This document shows positions 1 through 5,567 of a stretch of 10,667 nucleotides of DNA, one piece after another. The translations under genes and the position numbers were made by a program. The notes beneath the pieces were generated by a model. That model worked only from the letters and a program-made list of their open reading frames with translations. It made no database searches and was not told the DNA's origin. Position 1 is the stretch's first letter; each line of letters begins with the position of its first letter. Source of the DNA: Microbacteriaceae bacterium (lineage in GTDB: Bacteria > Actinomycetota > Actinomycetes > Actinomycetales > Microbacteriaceae); the NCBI GenBank assembly GCA_024639925.1, contig JAHEGA010000010.1, positions 5,406 to 16,072 on the forward strand, given 5' to 3'.

Positions 1-732
1 ACGGTGGTGCGGGCCATTCGGGCAGGCGATGTGCCGTGGTGGGCGGTTATTGGTGGCGCAGGTGGCGCCTTTCTGGTGCTGACCCAGGGGTTGAGCGCGG
101 GGGTGTTAGGGGTAGCGCTGTTCACCATTGCGGTGGTGACTGGTCAAACCCTGGGCGCCCTGGTGATTGATACCCGGGGATGGTTTGGGGCACCCCGAGT
201 GAGGTTGAATGCCTGGCGGATTGCTGGTGCGATCTCTGTCTTGATCGGTGTGGTTGTCGCCTTGGATATTGCTCCGGGTGGCACGGAACTCATGGGCATC
301 CTTTTTCTGTTGCCGCTAATCGCGGGCGCGGGAACCGGGTTTCAGCAAGCAGTCAATGGGCGCGTCCGCACCGTATCTGGCTCGGCGCTTAGCGCCACCT
401 TCGTGAACTTCCTCGTGGGGGCACTGGTGTTGGCGGCGCTGTTTCTGGTCGCACTGCCTTTCACCGGTGGAGCACAAGCCTGGCCCACAACGTGGTGGTT
501 GTGGGTCGGGGGCGCTGTGGGGGCCTTCTTTATTGCCATCCAGGTAACTGCCGTCACCATCATCGGTGTCTTAGGCCTGGGGGTTTCGCTCGTAGCTGGC
601 CAAATAGTGGGATCAGTGATCCTGGATGCCGTCGCGCCGGTGGCAACATCCGACTTGCAACTGGCCACCGTGATCGGTGCTGCCATCACCCTCGCCGGTT
701 CGGCGATGGTGACTCTTGCCAAAAAGGTTTAG
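1..732 (+). CDS. DMT-superfamily transporter, YdcZ/DUF606 type (5' end outside window)
   Basis: Integral membrane protein of the YdcZ (DUF606) branch of the drug/metabolite transporter superfamily; the substrate cannot be told from sequence. The frame is open at the left edge, so the GTG at position 4 is probably internal and the N-terminus is missing. About 243 residues are visible and nearly all are hydrophobic helices. They read as two YdcZ units. The first is incomplete and holds the WWAVIGG, GVALFTIAVVTGQTLG and GWFG motifs. The second starts near the VNGRVRTVSGSALSATFVNF stretch, followed by WWLWVGGAVGA and a SLVAGQIVGS segment matching the GQ motif of the first unit. Family members with two units are about 300 residues, so roughly 60 residues lie outside. 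The TAG stop (730-732) overlaps the msrB stop on the other strand. Family assignment is firm; substrate is unknown. Confidence 0.85.
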   Translation, partial: TVVRAIRAGDVPWWAVIGGAGGAFLVLTQGLSAGVLGVALFTIAVVTGQTLGALVIDTRGWFGAPRVRLNAWRIAGAISVLIGVVVALDIAPGGTELMGILFLLPLIAGAGTGFQQAVNGRVRTVSGSALSATFVNFLVGALVLAALFLVALPFTGGAQAWPTTWWLWVGGAVGAFFIAIQVTAVTIIGVLGLGVSLVAGQIVGSVILDAVAPVATSDLQLATVIGAAITLAGSAMVTLAKKV

Positions 733-1130
733 TTACCCTCGTCGAATTCCATGGCCAGAGAGTTCATGCAATAGCGCTGACCGGTGGGGGTACCCACTGC
801 GTCGTTGAACAGGTGGCCGAGGTGACCATTGCACGCGGCACACACGACCTCTGTGCGGACCATGCCGAGACTCTTGTCTTCGTGAAGGATGACCGCATCG
901 GGGTTGATGGCATCGAAGAAGGACGGCCAACCAGAACCCGACTCAAACTTGGTGTCACTGTTGAAGAGCGCATTCCCGCACCCGGCACACGAATAAACAC
1001 CCTCGCGTTTTTCGGCGAGCAAATCTCCGCTCCAGGGTGGCTCGGTTGCCGCTTGGCGAAGAATCGCGTAGCGCTCCGGAGGGAGTTCTGCGCGCCACAG
1101 GGCGTTGTCTTTGGTGATTTTTTCAACCAT
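729..1130 (-). CDS. msrB: peptide-methionine (R)-S-oxide reductase MsrB
   Basis: Cytoplasmic repair enzyme that reduces the R epimer of methionine sulfoxide in oxidised proteins, normally recharged by thioredoxin. The 133-residue product spans a complete SelR/MsrB domain. Two CxxC pairs (C48/C51 in SCAGCG and C97/C100 in VCAACNGHLGH) are the structural zinc site. SGSGWPSF (64-71) and the catalytic Cys121 in RYCMNS form the active site. Length and motif order are normal for a stand-alone MsrB. The ATG at 1128-1130 is chosen because GAAGGAA (1136-1142) lies 5 bases upstream and the protein begins just before the conserved region; an in-frame extension upstream would add a non-conserved leader that runs into the divergent gene's start. 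It is transcribed away from the GNAT gene and towards the YdcZ-type transporter gene. Confidence 0.96.
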   Translation of the reverse strand: MVEKITKDNALWRAELPPERYAILRQAATEPPWSGDLLAEKREGVYSCAGCGNALFNSDTKFESGSGWPSFFDAINPDAVILHEDKSLGMVRTEVVCAACNGHLGHLFNDAVGTPTGQRYCMNSLAMEFDEGN

Positions 1131-1135
1131 GTCGA

Positions 1136-1142
1136 TTCCTTC
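1136..1142 (-). promoter_or_regulatory. ribosome binding site of msrB
   Basis: On the minus strand GAAGGAA lies 5 bases before the ATG at 1130. It supports this start over the in-frame upstream codons. Confidence 0.7.
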
Positions 1143-1169
1143 GCTCAGGAGAAACTTCTCCCTCCCCAT

Positions 1170-1175
1170 TAAACT
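1170..1175 (+). promoter_or_regulatory. candidate -10 element for a leaderless GNAT transcript
   Basis: TAAACT fits the TANNNT actinobacterial -10 pattern and ends 7 bases before the ATG at 1183, so transcription would start at or next to the A of the start codon. No Shine-Dalgarno sequence precedes that ATG. No convincing -35 is seen, so the call is tentative. Confidence 0.35.
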
Positions 1176-1182
1176 CGCTCGA

Positions 1183-1650
1183 ATGACGCACAGCGACACA
1201 GTGGCGAAAACGTGGGGTGAATTCACACCTGACGATGTGTTCGACATGGCTGTTTTGCGGACAGAAATTTTCTTCCTCGAACAGCAGATCGACGAGGAAG
1301 AGCTGGATTCCTGGGACCGTCATCCTGAGACGATTCATCTGTGGAAGACCGATGCCCAGGGAATGACGGCCTATCTGCGCCTCGTCCACGACGAGGCCGC
1401 AGCTGACTCCCACGAGGGCATCAGTTGGAGCGTGGGGCGCATGGTCGTTCGCGCGGACTCCCGAGGCCGAGGATTAGCAAAGGCACTCTTGAACGAAGCG
1501 CTCGAGATGACCGGAGACCGAGACTTGTATCTCCATGCGCAGGAGTACGTCATGCCTCTCTACGCGTCGGTGGGTTTTGAGCCCGTCGGCGAGATGTTCA
1601 TGGAAGCCGGGATTCCCCACCGCCTCATGATTCGGCGCACCGGTGATTAG
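1183..1650 (+). CDS. GNAT-family N-acetyltransferase, ElaA type
   Basis: Predicted acetyl-CoA-dependent acetyltransferase of the small ElaA branch of GNAT; the physiological acceptor of ElaA proteins is not established. The 155 residues cover the whole fold. They include an early LRTEIFFLEQ strand-helix (25-34), motif A with VGRMVVRADSRGRGLAKALL (84-103) where RGRGLA is the pyrophosphate-binding loop, a LHAQ strand (117-120), LYASVGFEPVGE (126-137) and the family-typical GIPH near the end. The start is placed at the ATG at 1183. Codons further upstream in frame would run through the msrB ribosome binding site and encode no conserved sequence. The intergenic space to msrB is only 52 bases, so both promoters must lie there. 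The 3' end overlaps the HtaA-like gene by 8 bases, suggesting co-transcription. Confidence 0.9.
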   Translation: MTHSDTVAKTWGEFTPDDVFDMAVLRTEIFFLEQQIDEEELDSWDRHPETIHLWKTDAQGMTAYLRLVHDEAAADSHEGISWSVGRMVVRADSRGRGLAKALLNEALEMTGDRDLYLHAQEYVMPLYASVGFEPVGEMFMEAGIPHRLMIRRTGD

Positions 1651-2350
1651 GCTCCTCGCTGCCGGAATGGTGGCGGCGAGCGCGCTGGCACAACCGGTAT
1701 CCGCGCCGCAGGAGTGCGTTGTGCAGGATTCCGTCGTCACCTGGGGCTTTAAGGAATCCTTTCGTTCCTACATTTCTGGCTCCATTGCTCAGGGCGAGTG
1801 GTTGGTCCAGGGTGAGGTGACCTATGACACCCCGTCCTTCCGCTTTGAAGGGGGCACGGGCTCTGTTTCCCCCAACCGCACCCAAGGGAATCTCCGATAC
1901 GAGGGCAGCTTTGTTTTCAAGGGCCATAGCGGGATTCTGGAGACCAGCCTCAGTAACCCGGTGCTGAAATTCGACAGTGATTCCCGCGCCGTGCTTTTTC
2001 TTGATGTTGTCGGGGACACCATGGACGAGGTCAGCGTGGAAAGCGATGATGTTGCGTTCGCCACTGTTTCGTGGAGCGAGGAAACTATCGACCCTGCATC
2101 GGGCACCTGGTCCATCACTGACGCTGCAGTCGTGCTGACCGAAGATGGGGCGGCAGCGTTTGGTACCTACCCGGCGGGCGAAGAGATGGACCCGATGGAT
2201 ATTGCTGTGAGTGTCACCCCCGGGTGCCTCGAGGAGCCACAACAGCCCTGGGGCATTGTGCTGGGGGCCCTCGGTCTGGGAGCACTCGTGTCAGTACTGG
2301 GGCTGGTGTTTACTCGGGTGCGTAAATCGCGCGAGCAAGGGCGTCAATAA
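1643..2350 (+). CDS. HtaA-domain protein, secreted and membrane-anchored, probable heme binder
   Basis: Single HtaA domain (the heme-binding module of corynebacterial HtaA/HtaB) displayed outside the membrane. The GTG start gives a good signal peptide (MIRLLAAGMVAASALA..., cleavage near VSA, residues 19-21); the next ATG (M9) would cut into it. The domain runs from about residue 31 to 190, opening with WGFKESFRSYI (34-44). Tyr43 sits where the family's axial heme tyrosine lies, and His95 in FKGHSG where its partner histidine lies; these positions are matched from memory of the family pattern. Cys25 and Cys195 bracket the domain and could form a disulfide. A transmembrane helix (about 204-224) and a basic tail (RVRKSREQGRQ) anchor the C-terminus; no sortase motif is present. 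No ribosome binding site is seen, so translation is probably coupled to the GNAT gene it overlaps. It ends 41 bases inside the convergent hmuT-like gene. Strict heme specificity is inferred. Confidence 0.85.
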   Translation: MIRLLAAGMVAASALAQPVSAPQECVVQDSVVTWGFKESFRSYISGSIAQGEWLVQGEVTYDTPSFRFEGGTGSVSPNRTQGNLRYEGSFVFKGHSGILETSLSNPVLKFDSDSRAVLFLDVVGDTMDEVSVESDDVAFATVSWSEETIDPASGTWSITDAAVVLTEDGAAAFGTYPAGEEMDPMDIAVSVTPGCLEEPQQPWGIVLGALGLGALVSVLGLVFTRVRKSREQGRQ

Positions 2351-3413
2351 CCTCAGGCGTTCGTGGACCAAAACTCAACACCTGTGAATCGGCCATCTCG
2401 ACAAACCGCAACCGCTGCCCTGCTGGGGTGAGCCCAATCGCGGGTTTTGCCGAGACCAGTTCTTCCGCACCGCCGACGCTGTCCAATCCGCCGGACATCA
2501 CGAGGATGACTTCGGGGTTGGCGGCAATCAGGGCCTCATCGGTCATCGGGCGAAGGCCTGTCCAGCCGGTCTCGGTGGCGACATCGACGCCGCCGAGGGC
2601 TTCGATGAGGTCACCAGAGCCGGATTCTTCGCCAAAGAGGTAATAGATGCCGTTACCGCCGCGCAGGTAGAGGAACACCATGCGCAGGGGTTCTGCCTCC
2701 AACGCGGCGACTTTCTCTTCGACGGTGCGATAGACCGCGTCGATACTGTCGGTCAGTTCTCGTGCTAACTCTTCGCCTGCTGCGGGGGCGCCCAGCACGG
2801 TGGCCACGGAGCGGGCCATGGCGGCGGGAGCACTCAATCCCGGTGTTTCCCGAATGAACACCACGGTGATGCCTGCCTCGCGTAACTGAAGAACGACATC
2901 CAACGGCCCGATGGTTCCATCGGTGATGATCAGATCTGGCCGAAGCGCTAACACGCTTTCGGGGGAAATGGCGTGGCCAGATCCCGTCACCACAGGAAGG
3001 TCTTCCACGCCGGGGAACGTGGTGGAAATATCGCGAGCTACCAGTCGGTCACCAAACCCGAGAGCCCAGACGGTAGCGGCGAGTGACCCGGACATATCAA
3101 GCGCCATCACCCGGTCGGTGGAAGTGATCTCCACCTCGAGGGGATCACCGAGCTCCTGAGACACAAACGTCACGGGAAGGCCCTGAGACGGTGCGCTCGC
3201 GGGGGCGGTGATGTCCGCACTCTCGAGAAGGGCAGTGCTGGCGCCTTCATGACTGCGGGGGTCGTCCAGAAAATCAATCTCGGCGAGTGCTGGGCGCTCT
3301 CCGGCGACCGGGACCGTTACGGCCGCCCCTTCCAGCGATGCCGGGGCGCAGGCAGCTAGAGCGCCGATTAGAAGGAGGGAGCTTGCGGAGGCAAGCAGGC
3401 GGGGGACTCTCAC
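2310..3413 (-). CDS. hmuT: HmuT-like heme ABC transporter substrate-binding lipoprotein
   Basis: Membrane-tethered receptor that takes heme from surface HtaA proteins and hands it to an HmuUV-type importer. The 367-residue product has a lipoprotein signal with lipobox LAAC (Cys22), a low-complexity linker, and a type III periplasmic-binding (BtuF/FhuD-like) fold from about residue 97. HmuT marks are His147 in GSGHAIS, and Tyr249 with Arg251 in FLYLRG. These correspond to the heme-ligating His and Tyr, and the supporting Arg, described for corynebacterial HmuT. The end, DSQVLSFGPRTPEVIDAL, is also typical. The GTG at 3411-3413 is used because it places the signal peptide at the N-terminus; no ribosome binding site is evident. 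Unusually, no permease or ATPase gene follows: the next gene downstream is the convergent HtaA-like gene, which it overlaps. Partner genes may lie elsewhere. Confidence 0.92.
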   Translation of the reverse strand: MRVPRLLASASSLLLIGALAACAPASLEGAAVTVPVAGERPALAEIDFLDDPRSHEGASTALLESADITAPASAPSQGLPVTFVSQELGDPLEVEITSTDRVMALDMSGSLAATVWALGFGDRLVARDISTTFPGVEDLPVVTGSGHAISPESVLALRPDLIITDGTIGPLDVVLQLREAGITVVFIRETPGLSAPAAMARSVATVLGAPAAGEELARELTDSIDAVYRTVEEKVAALEAEPLRMVFLYLRGGNGIYYLFGEESGSGDLIEALGGVDVATETGWTGLRPMTDEALIAANPEVILVMSGGLDSVGGAEELVSAKPAIGLTPAGQRLRFVEMADSQVLSFGPRTPEVIDALARAIYAPE

Positions 3414-3422
3414 AGTGAAGCC

Positions 3423-3428
3423 AGCCTA
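3423..3428 (-). promoter_or_regulatory. candidate -10 element of hmuT
   Basis: On the minus strand TAGGCT (TANNNT type) ends 9 bases before the GTG start. With no Shine-Dalgarno sequence present this suggests a leaderless or very short-leader mRNA. No DtxR/IdeR-type iron box was recognised in the 61-base gap. Tentative. Confidence 0.25.
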
Positions 3429-3460
3429 CGGCGAGCGCCCCGGTGTGAGCTGAGTCGCAA

Positions 3461-3466
3461 TAGCAT
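3461..3466 (+). promoter_or_regulatory. candidate -10 element for the DUF3263 operon
   Basis: TAGCAT fits TANNNT and ends 8 bases before the ATG at 3475; no good Shine-Dalgarno sequence is present, so a leaderless transcript is plausible. It shares a 61-base divergent intergenic region with the candidate hmuT promoter. The -35 is weak. Confidence 0.35.
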
Positions 3467-3474
3467 GGGGCACC

Positions 3475-3747
3475 ATGAGCACTTCAGGTCCTAGCGCGGG
3501 TGAGCTCAGCGAGGAAGACCGCGCAATTCTTGAGTTCGAGAGAGAAAATTGGGGCACCCAGGCGAATAAGGAATCTGCGGTGAGGGAGCGCTTTAGCCTG
3601 TCCTTGGCTCGTTATTATCAGCGCGTGTATACGATTTGTCGCTCCGTGGAGGCACTCGCCTATGACGCAGTGTTGGTGCGCAACATCCGTGATGCCGCTG
3701 TTGCGCGTGAATCACTCACGAGGCCAGACACGGAGGGTGGTCGCTGA
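3475..3747 (+). CDS. DUF3263 family protein
   Basis: Small soluble protein of 90 residues with a DUF3263 domain (about 15-75); its biochemical function is not known. The diagnostic pattern is visible: AILEFERENWG (18-27), then KESAVRERFSLSLARYYQRV (32-51) and an EALAYDAVLVRNIRD segment. The RERF-x-LSLARYYQ part reads like a helix-turn-helix, so a regulatory or DNA-binding role is possible, but that is inference only. Its TGA shares one base with the ATG of the following LytR_C gene, so the two are almost certainly translated together. The same neighbour pair occurs in mycobacteria (Rv0430 with Rv0431). The start at 3475 is the only codon that places the domain at the usual distance from the N-terminus. 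Confidence 0.88.
   Translation: MSTSGPSAGELSEEDRAILEFERENWGTQANKESAVRERFSLSLARYYQRVYTICRSVEALAYDAVLVRNIRDAAVARESLTRPDTEGGR
3732..3740 (+). promoter_or_regulatory. ribosome binding site of the LytR_C gene
   Basis: GGAGGGTGG inside the end of the DUF3263 gene lies 6 to 9 bases before the ATG at 3747 and fixes that start. Confidence 0.65.
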
Positions 3748-4370
3748 TGGCAAAAAATAGTCCCTCCTTCCTGCCTGACCGGTTCGATGAGGTTCCTCGG
3801 GACAAGAAGTACGTGGGTATCCACCGCAGCACGCGCTCCAGTGCCTCTCTGTTTGCCCCGATTGGTATCGCGCTAGGCGCGGTGGTCCTGCTGGTGCTCG
3901 GCGGTTTGTGGTTTGTGGATCGCAGTGCGAGCAATCTCACCCTGGAAGACACTGCCCCACCGGTCATTGAGGGTGCTGCGGAGCCCGAGACCTCTGAGAC
4001 TCCTGTTGTCGAGGCCGACGATGAACCGGTGGAGGAAGAAGCGGCTCCGGTCACCGATCCCACGCAGATCGACACGGAGGGTTTGACGCTTACTGTGCTG
4101 AACGGGACCACGTCCCAGGGCATGGCTGCTCGCGCGGGGGCTCGCCTCACGGATGTGGGGTGGCCTGAGGCCACCGCGACAAACGCAGATTCCACCGATG
4201 TGGAGCAAAGTGTCGTGGCGTATAGTGAGGACGCTGATAAAGCCAGTGCGTTGGGGATTGCCCAACTCTTGGGGATTGACGCGGACTCCGTTGTCCAAAC
4301 CACTGCTTACCCCGGCGCCCGCATCACGGTGGTACTGGGAGCAAACTACGTCGACACAGAATCGACCTAA
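3747..4370 (+). CDS. LytR C-terminal-domain membrane protein, VirR-like
   Basis: Single-pass membrane protein of 207 residues. It has a cytoplasmic N-tail (1-34), a transmembrane helix (about 35-57, SLFAPIGIALGAVVLLVLGG), an acidic Glu/Asp/Pro-rich extracytoplasmic linker (about 62-112) and a LytR_C domain (about 113-201). The domain begins LTLTVLNGTTSQGMA, where VLNGT is its signature, and ends ITVVLGANY. LytR_C domains usually sit at the end of LCP-type cell-wall ligases; here the catalytic LCP domain is absent. That is the architecture of mycobacterial VirR (Rv0431), a protein tied to envelope integrity and vesicle release. An accessory role in cell-wall assembly is therefore plausible but not shown. 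It is coupled to the DUF3263 gene by a TGATG overlap and followed after 35 bases by a DUF3048 lipoprotein gene, probably in one operon. Confidence 0.88.
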   Translation: MAKNSPSFLPDRFDEVPRDKKYVGIHRSTRSSASLFAPIGIALGAVVLLVLGGLWFVDRSASNLTLEDTAPPVIEGAAEPETSETPVVEADDEPVEEEAAPVTDPTQIDTEGLTLTVLNGTTSQGMAARAGARLTDVGWPEATATNADSTDVEQSVVAYSEDADKASALGIAQLLGIDADSVVQTTAYPGARITVVLGANYVDTEST

Positions 4371-4386
4371 CTTCACACCACCCCTC

Positions 4387-4395
4387 GAGGAAAGG
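4387..4395 (+). promoter_or_regulatory. ribosome binding site of the DUF3048 gene
   Basis: GAGGAAAGG lies 10 bases before the ATG at 4406, within a 35-base gap that holds no clear terminator, consistent with read-through from the LytR_C gene. Confidence 0.65.
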
Positions 4396-4405
4396 TTCCC
4401 TTCCC

Positions 4406-5449
4406 ATGGCACGTTTCACTACTTTTTTTGCCACAGCGGCGATTGCCGCCCTGGCCCTCACCGGTTGTTCACCCGATGAAGCCGTTGTCGATGACGCGGT
4501 GAGTGGATCCAGTGACGATGCCGCTCCCGCAGTGGTCGACAACGCCACCGTTGCTGCACTGACTGGCGAGCCCATTGAGGCAGGAAGCCTCGCGCGTCCA
4601 TCGCTCGGCGCCAAGATCGACAACCACCCCTCGGCCAGGCCGCAGGTTGGCCTTGATGAAGCCGACATCGTTTTTGAAGAGCTCGTCGAGGGTGGAATCA
4701 CCCGTTACGTAGCGGTGTGGCACTCGGTGTTGCCCGCAGAAATTGGCCCGGTTCGTTCGGTTCGCCCCATGGACCCTGAGATCGTGAGCCCCTTCGGTGG
4801 AGTTTTTGCTTACTCCGGTGGCCAGGTGCGTTTCATCCAAGCAATGCAGGAAGCACCCGTGTACAACGCAATCCACGGTCAGCCCGACACCGAGGAAACC
4901 TTCTACCGCACCAGCGCCAAGGTCGCCCCGCACAACGTGTTGGTCAAAGCTCCCGAGCTCATCAACGAGCACCTCGACCTTCCTGCCCCGCAGGCACAGT
5001 TTGAATACGCCGATAGCGTCGACACCGCCACCGCGGTGGCCTCTGGCGAAACCATGACGTCGGTGAACCCCCGGTTCAGCGGCTTCTCCAGCCCCACCTG
5101 GGAGTGGGACAGCACGCAGGGCGCATTCCTGCGTTTTCAGACCAATGGCGCTGCAGATTCGGCCGCCAGCGGTAACCAGCTTTCCGCCACCAACGTCGTC
5201 ATCCTGAACGTCGGGATCGACGTTATTGAGGACATCCCCACCACTCGTTTGGTGAGCCAGGGAACAGGCTGGGTCTTCACTGGCGGTTCGTACGTCGAAC
5301 TCACGTGGATCAAGGGAACACCCGAATCCCCGATTTCGCTCTCCACCACGACGGGCGAGCCCGTGCTGTTGGGTCAGGGCAACACCTGGGTGGAATTGGT
5401 GCCCAATGATTCCTCTGACGTTGAGGCCGCTGTCGTCACCGTTCAGTAA
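4406..5449 (+). CDS. DUF3048 domain lipoprotein (YerB-like)
   Basis: Exported lipoprotein of 347 residues related to Bacillus YerB; the molecular function of DUF3048 is unknown. The signal peptide ends in lipobox LTGC (Cys21). After a Ser/Asp/Ala-rich spacer (22-60) comes the N-terminal DUF3048 domain, recognisable from AKIDNHPSARPQVGL (69-83), an EELVEGGITRYVAVW segment (91-105) and GPVRSVRPMD (114-123). The C-terminal DUF3048 half (about 200-340) contains WEWD and a W(I)KG segment followed by a TGEPVLLGQGNTWVELVP ending. The protein is full length. It follows the VirR-like gene on the same strand with its own ribosome binding site, which suggests a shared envelope role. The next gene, groEL, has its own regulated promoter, so this gene probably closes the operon. 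Confidence 0.9.
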   Translation: MARFTTFFATAAIAALALTGCSPDEAVVDDAVSGSSDDAAPAVVDNATVAALTGEPIEAGSLARPSLGAKIDNHPSARPQVGLDEADIVFEELVEGGITRYVAVWHSVLPAEIGPVRSVRPMDPEIVSPFGGVFAYSGGQVRFIQAMQEAPVYNAIHGQPDTEETFYRTSAKVAPHNVLVKAPELINEHLDLPAPQAQFEYADSVDTATAVASGETMTSVNPRFSGFSSPTWEWDSTQGAFLRFQTNGAADSAASGNQLSATNVVILNVGIDVIEDIPTTRLVSQGTGWVFTGGSYVELTWIKGTPESPISLSTTTGEPVLLGQGNTWVELVPNDSSDVEAAVVTVQ

Positions 5450-5469
5450 TTACACGGGGTAGCACCCTA

Positions 5470-5496
5470 CTTGCACTCTCAGCCAGAGAGTGCCAA
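5470..5496 (+). promoter_or_regulatory. CIRCE operator 1 (HrcA site)
   Basis: CTTGCACTC (5470-5478), 9-base spacer, GAGTGCCAA (5488-5496). This matches the CIRCE consensus TTAGCACTC-N9-GAGTGCTAA with two changes in the left arm and one in the right. It overlaps the candidate groEL -35 element, so HrcA bound here would block RNA polymerase. Confidence 0.88.
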
Positions 5497-5499
5497 AAT
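5471..5499 (+). promoter_or_regulatory. candidate groEL promoter
   Basis: TTGCAC (5471-5476) as -35, 17-base spacer, CAAAAT (5494-5499) as -10. The transcript would begin near 5505-5507, inside the second CIRCE. An alternative pair is TTAGCA (5503-5508) with CAATAT (5527-5532), 18 bases apart. The sequence alone does not decide between them. Confidence 0.45.
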
Positions 5500-5502
5500 C
5501 AA

Positions 5503-5529
5503 TTAGCACTCGTATTACGCGAGTGCCAA
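5503..5529 (+). promoter_or_regulatory. CIRCE operator 2 (HrcA site)
   Basis: TTAGCACTC (5503-5511), 9-base spacer, GAGTGCCAA (5521-5529): a perfect left arm and one change in the right arm. It starts exactly 33 bases after the first CIRCE. It would lie at the start of the mRNA if the upstream promoter is used. Confidence 0.95.
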
Positions 5530-5552
5530 TATCTCTGGAATACACGACGTCC

Positions 5553-5560
5553 GGGAGGGA
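5553..5560 (+). promoter_or_regulatory. ribosome binding site of groEL
   Basis: GGGAGGGA lies 7 bases before the ATG at 5568, a strong site as expected for an abundant protein. Confidence 0.75.
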
Positions 5561-5567
5561 CGAATAA

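Noticed and set aside
492..1172. 226-codon + strand frame crossing from the transporter gene into msrB
   Set aside because: It runs through a second frame of the transporter and antisense to msrB; composition is unlike a protein and no domain is present.
1131..1247. Longer msrB start at 1247
   Set aside because: The added 39 residues are not conserved in MsrB, they would overlap the divergent acetyltransferase gene, and the ATG at 1130 has a well-placed GAAGGAA.
1625..2242. 205-codon frame antisense to the HtaA-like gene
   Set aside because: No recognisable motif; the + strand frame has a signal peptide, an HtaA domain and an anchor, and both cannot be equally constrained.
3414..3474. Iron-regulator (DtxR/IdeR) operator in the hmuT/DUF3263 intergenic region
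   Set aside because: Expected for heme-uptake genes, but no sequence close to the DtxR-type palindrome (TTAGGTTAG...CTAACCTAA) was found here or before the HtaA-like gene.
3716..4303. 195-codon frame antisense to the LytR_C gene
   Set aside because: Low-complexity Ser/Thr/Ala composition with no domain; it is the shadow of a gene with a clear transmembrane helix and LytR_C signature.
5456..5469. Short GGGT/ACCC hairpin after the DUF3048 gene as a terminator
   Set aside because: The stem is only 4 bases and no T-run follows; it is too weak to call.
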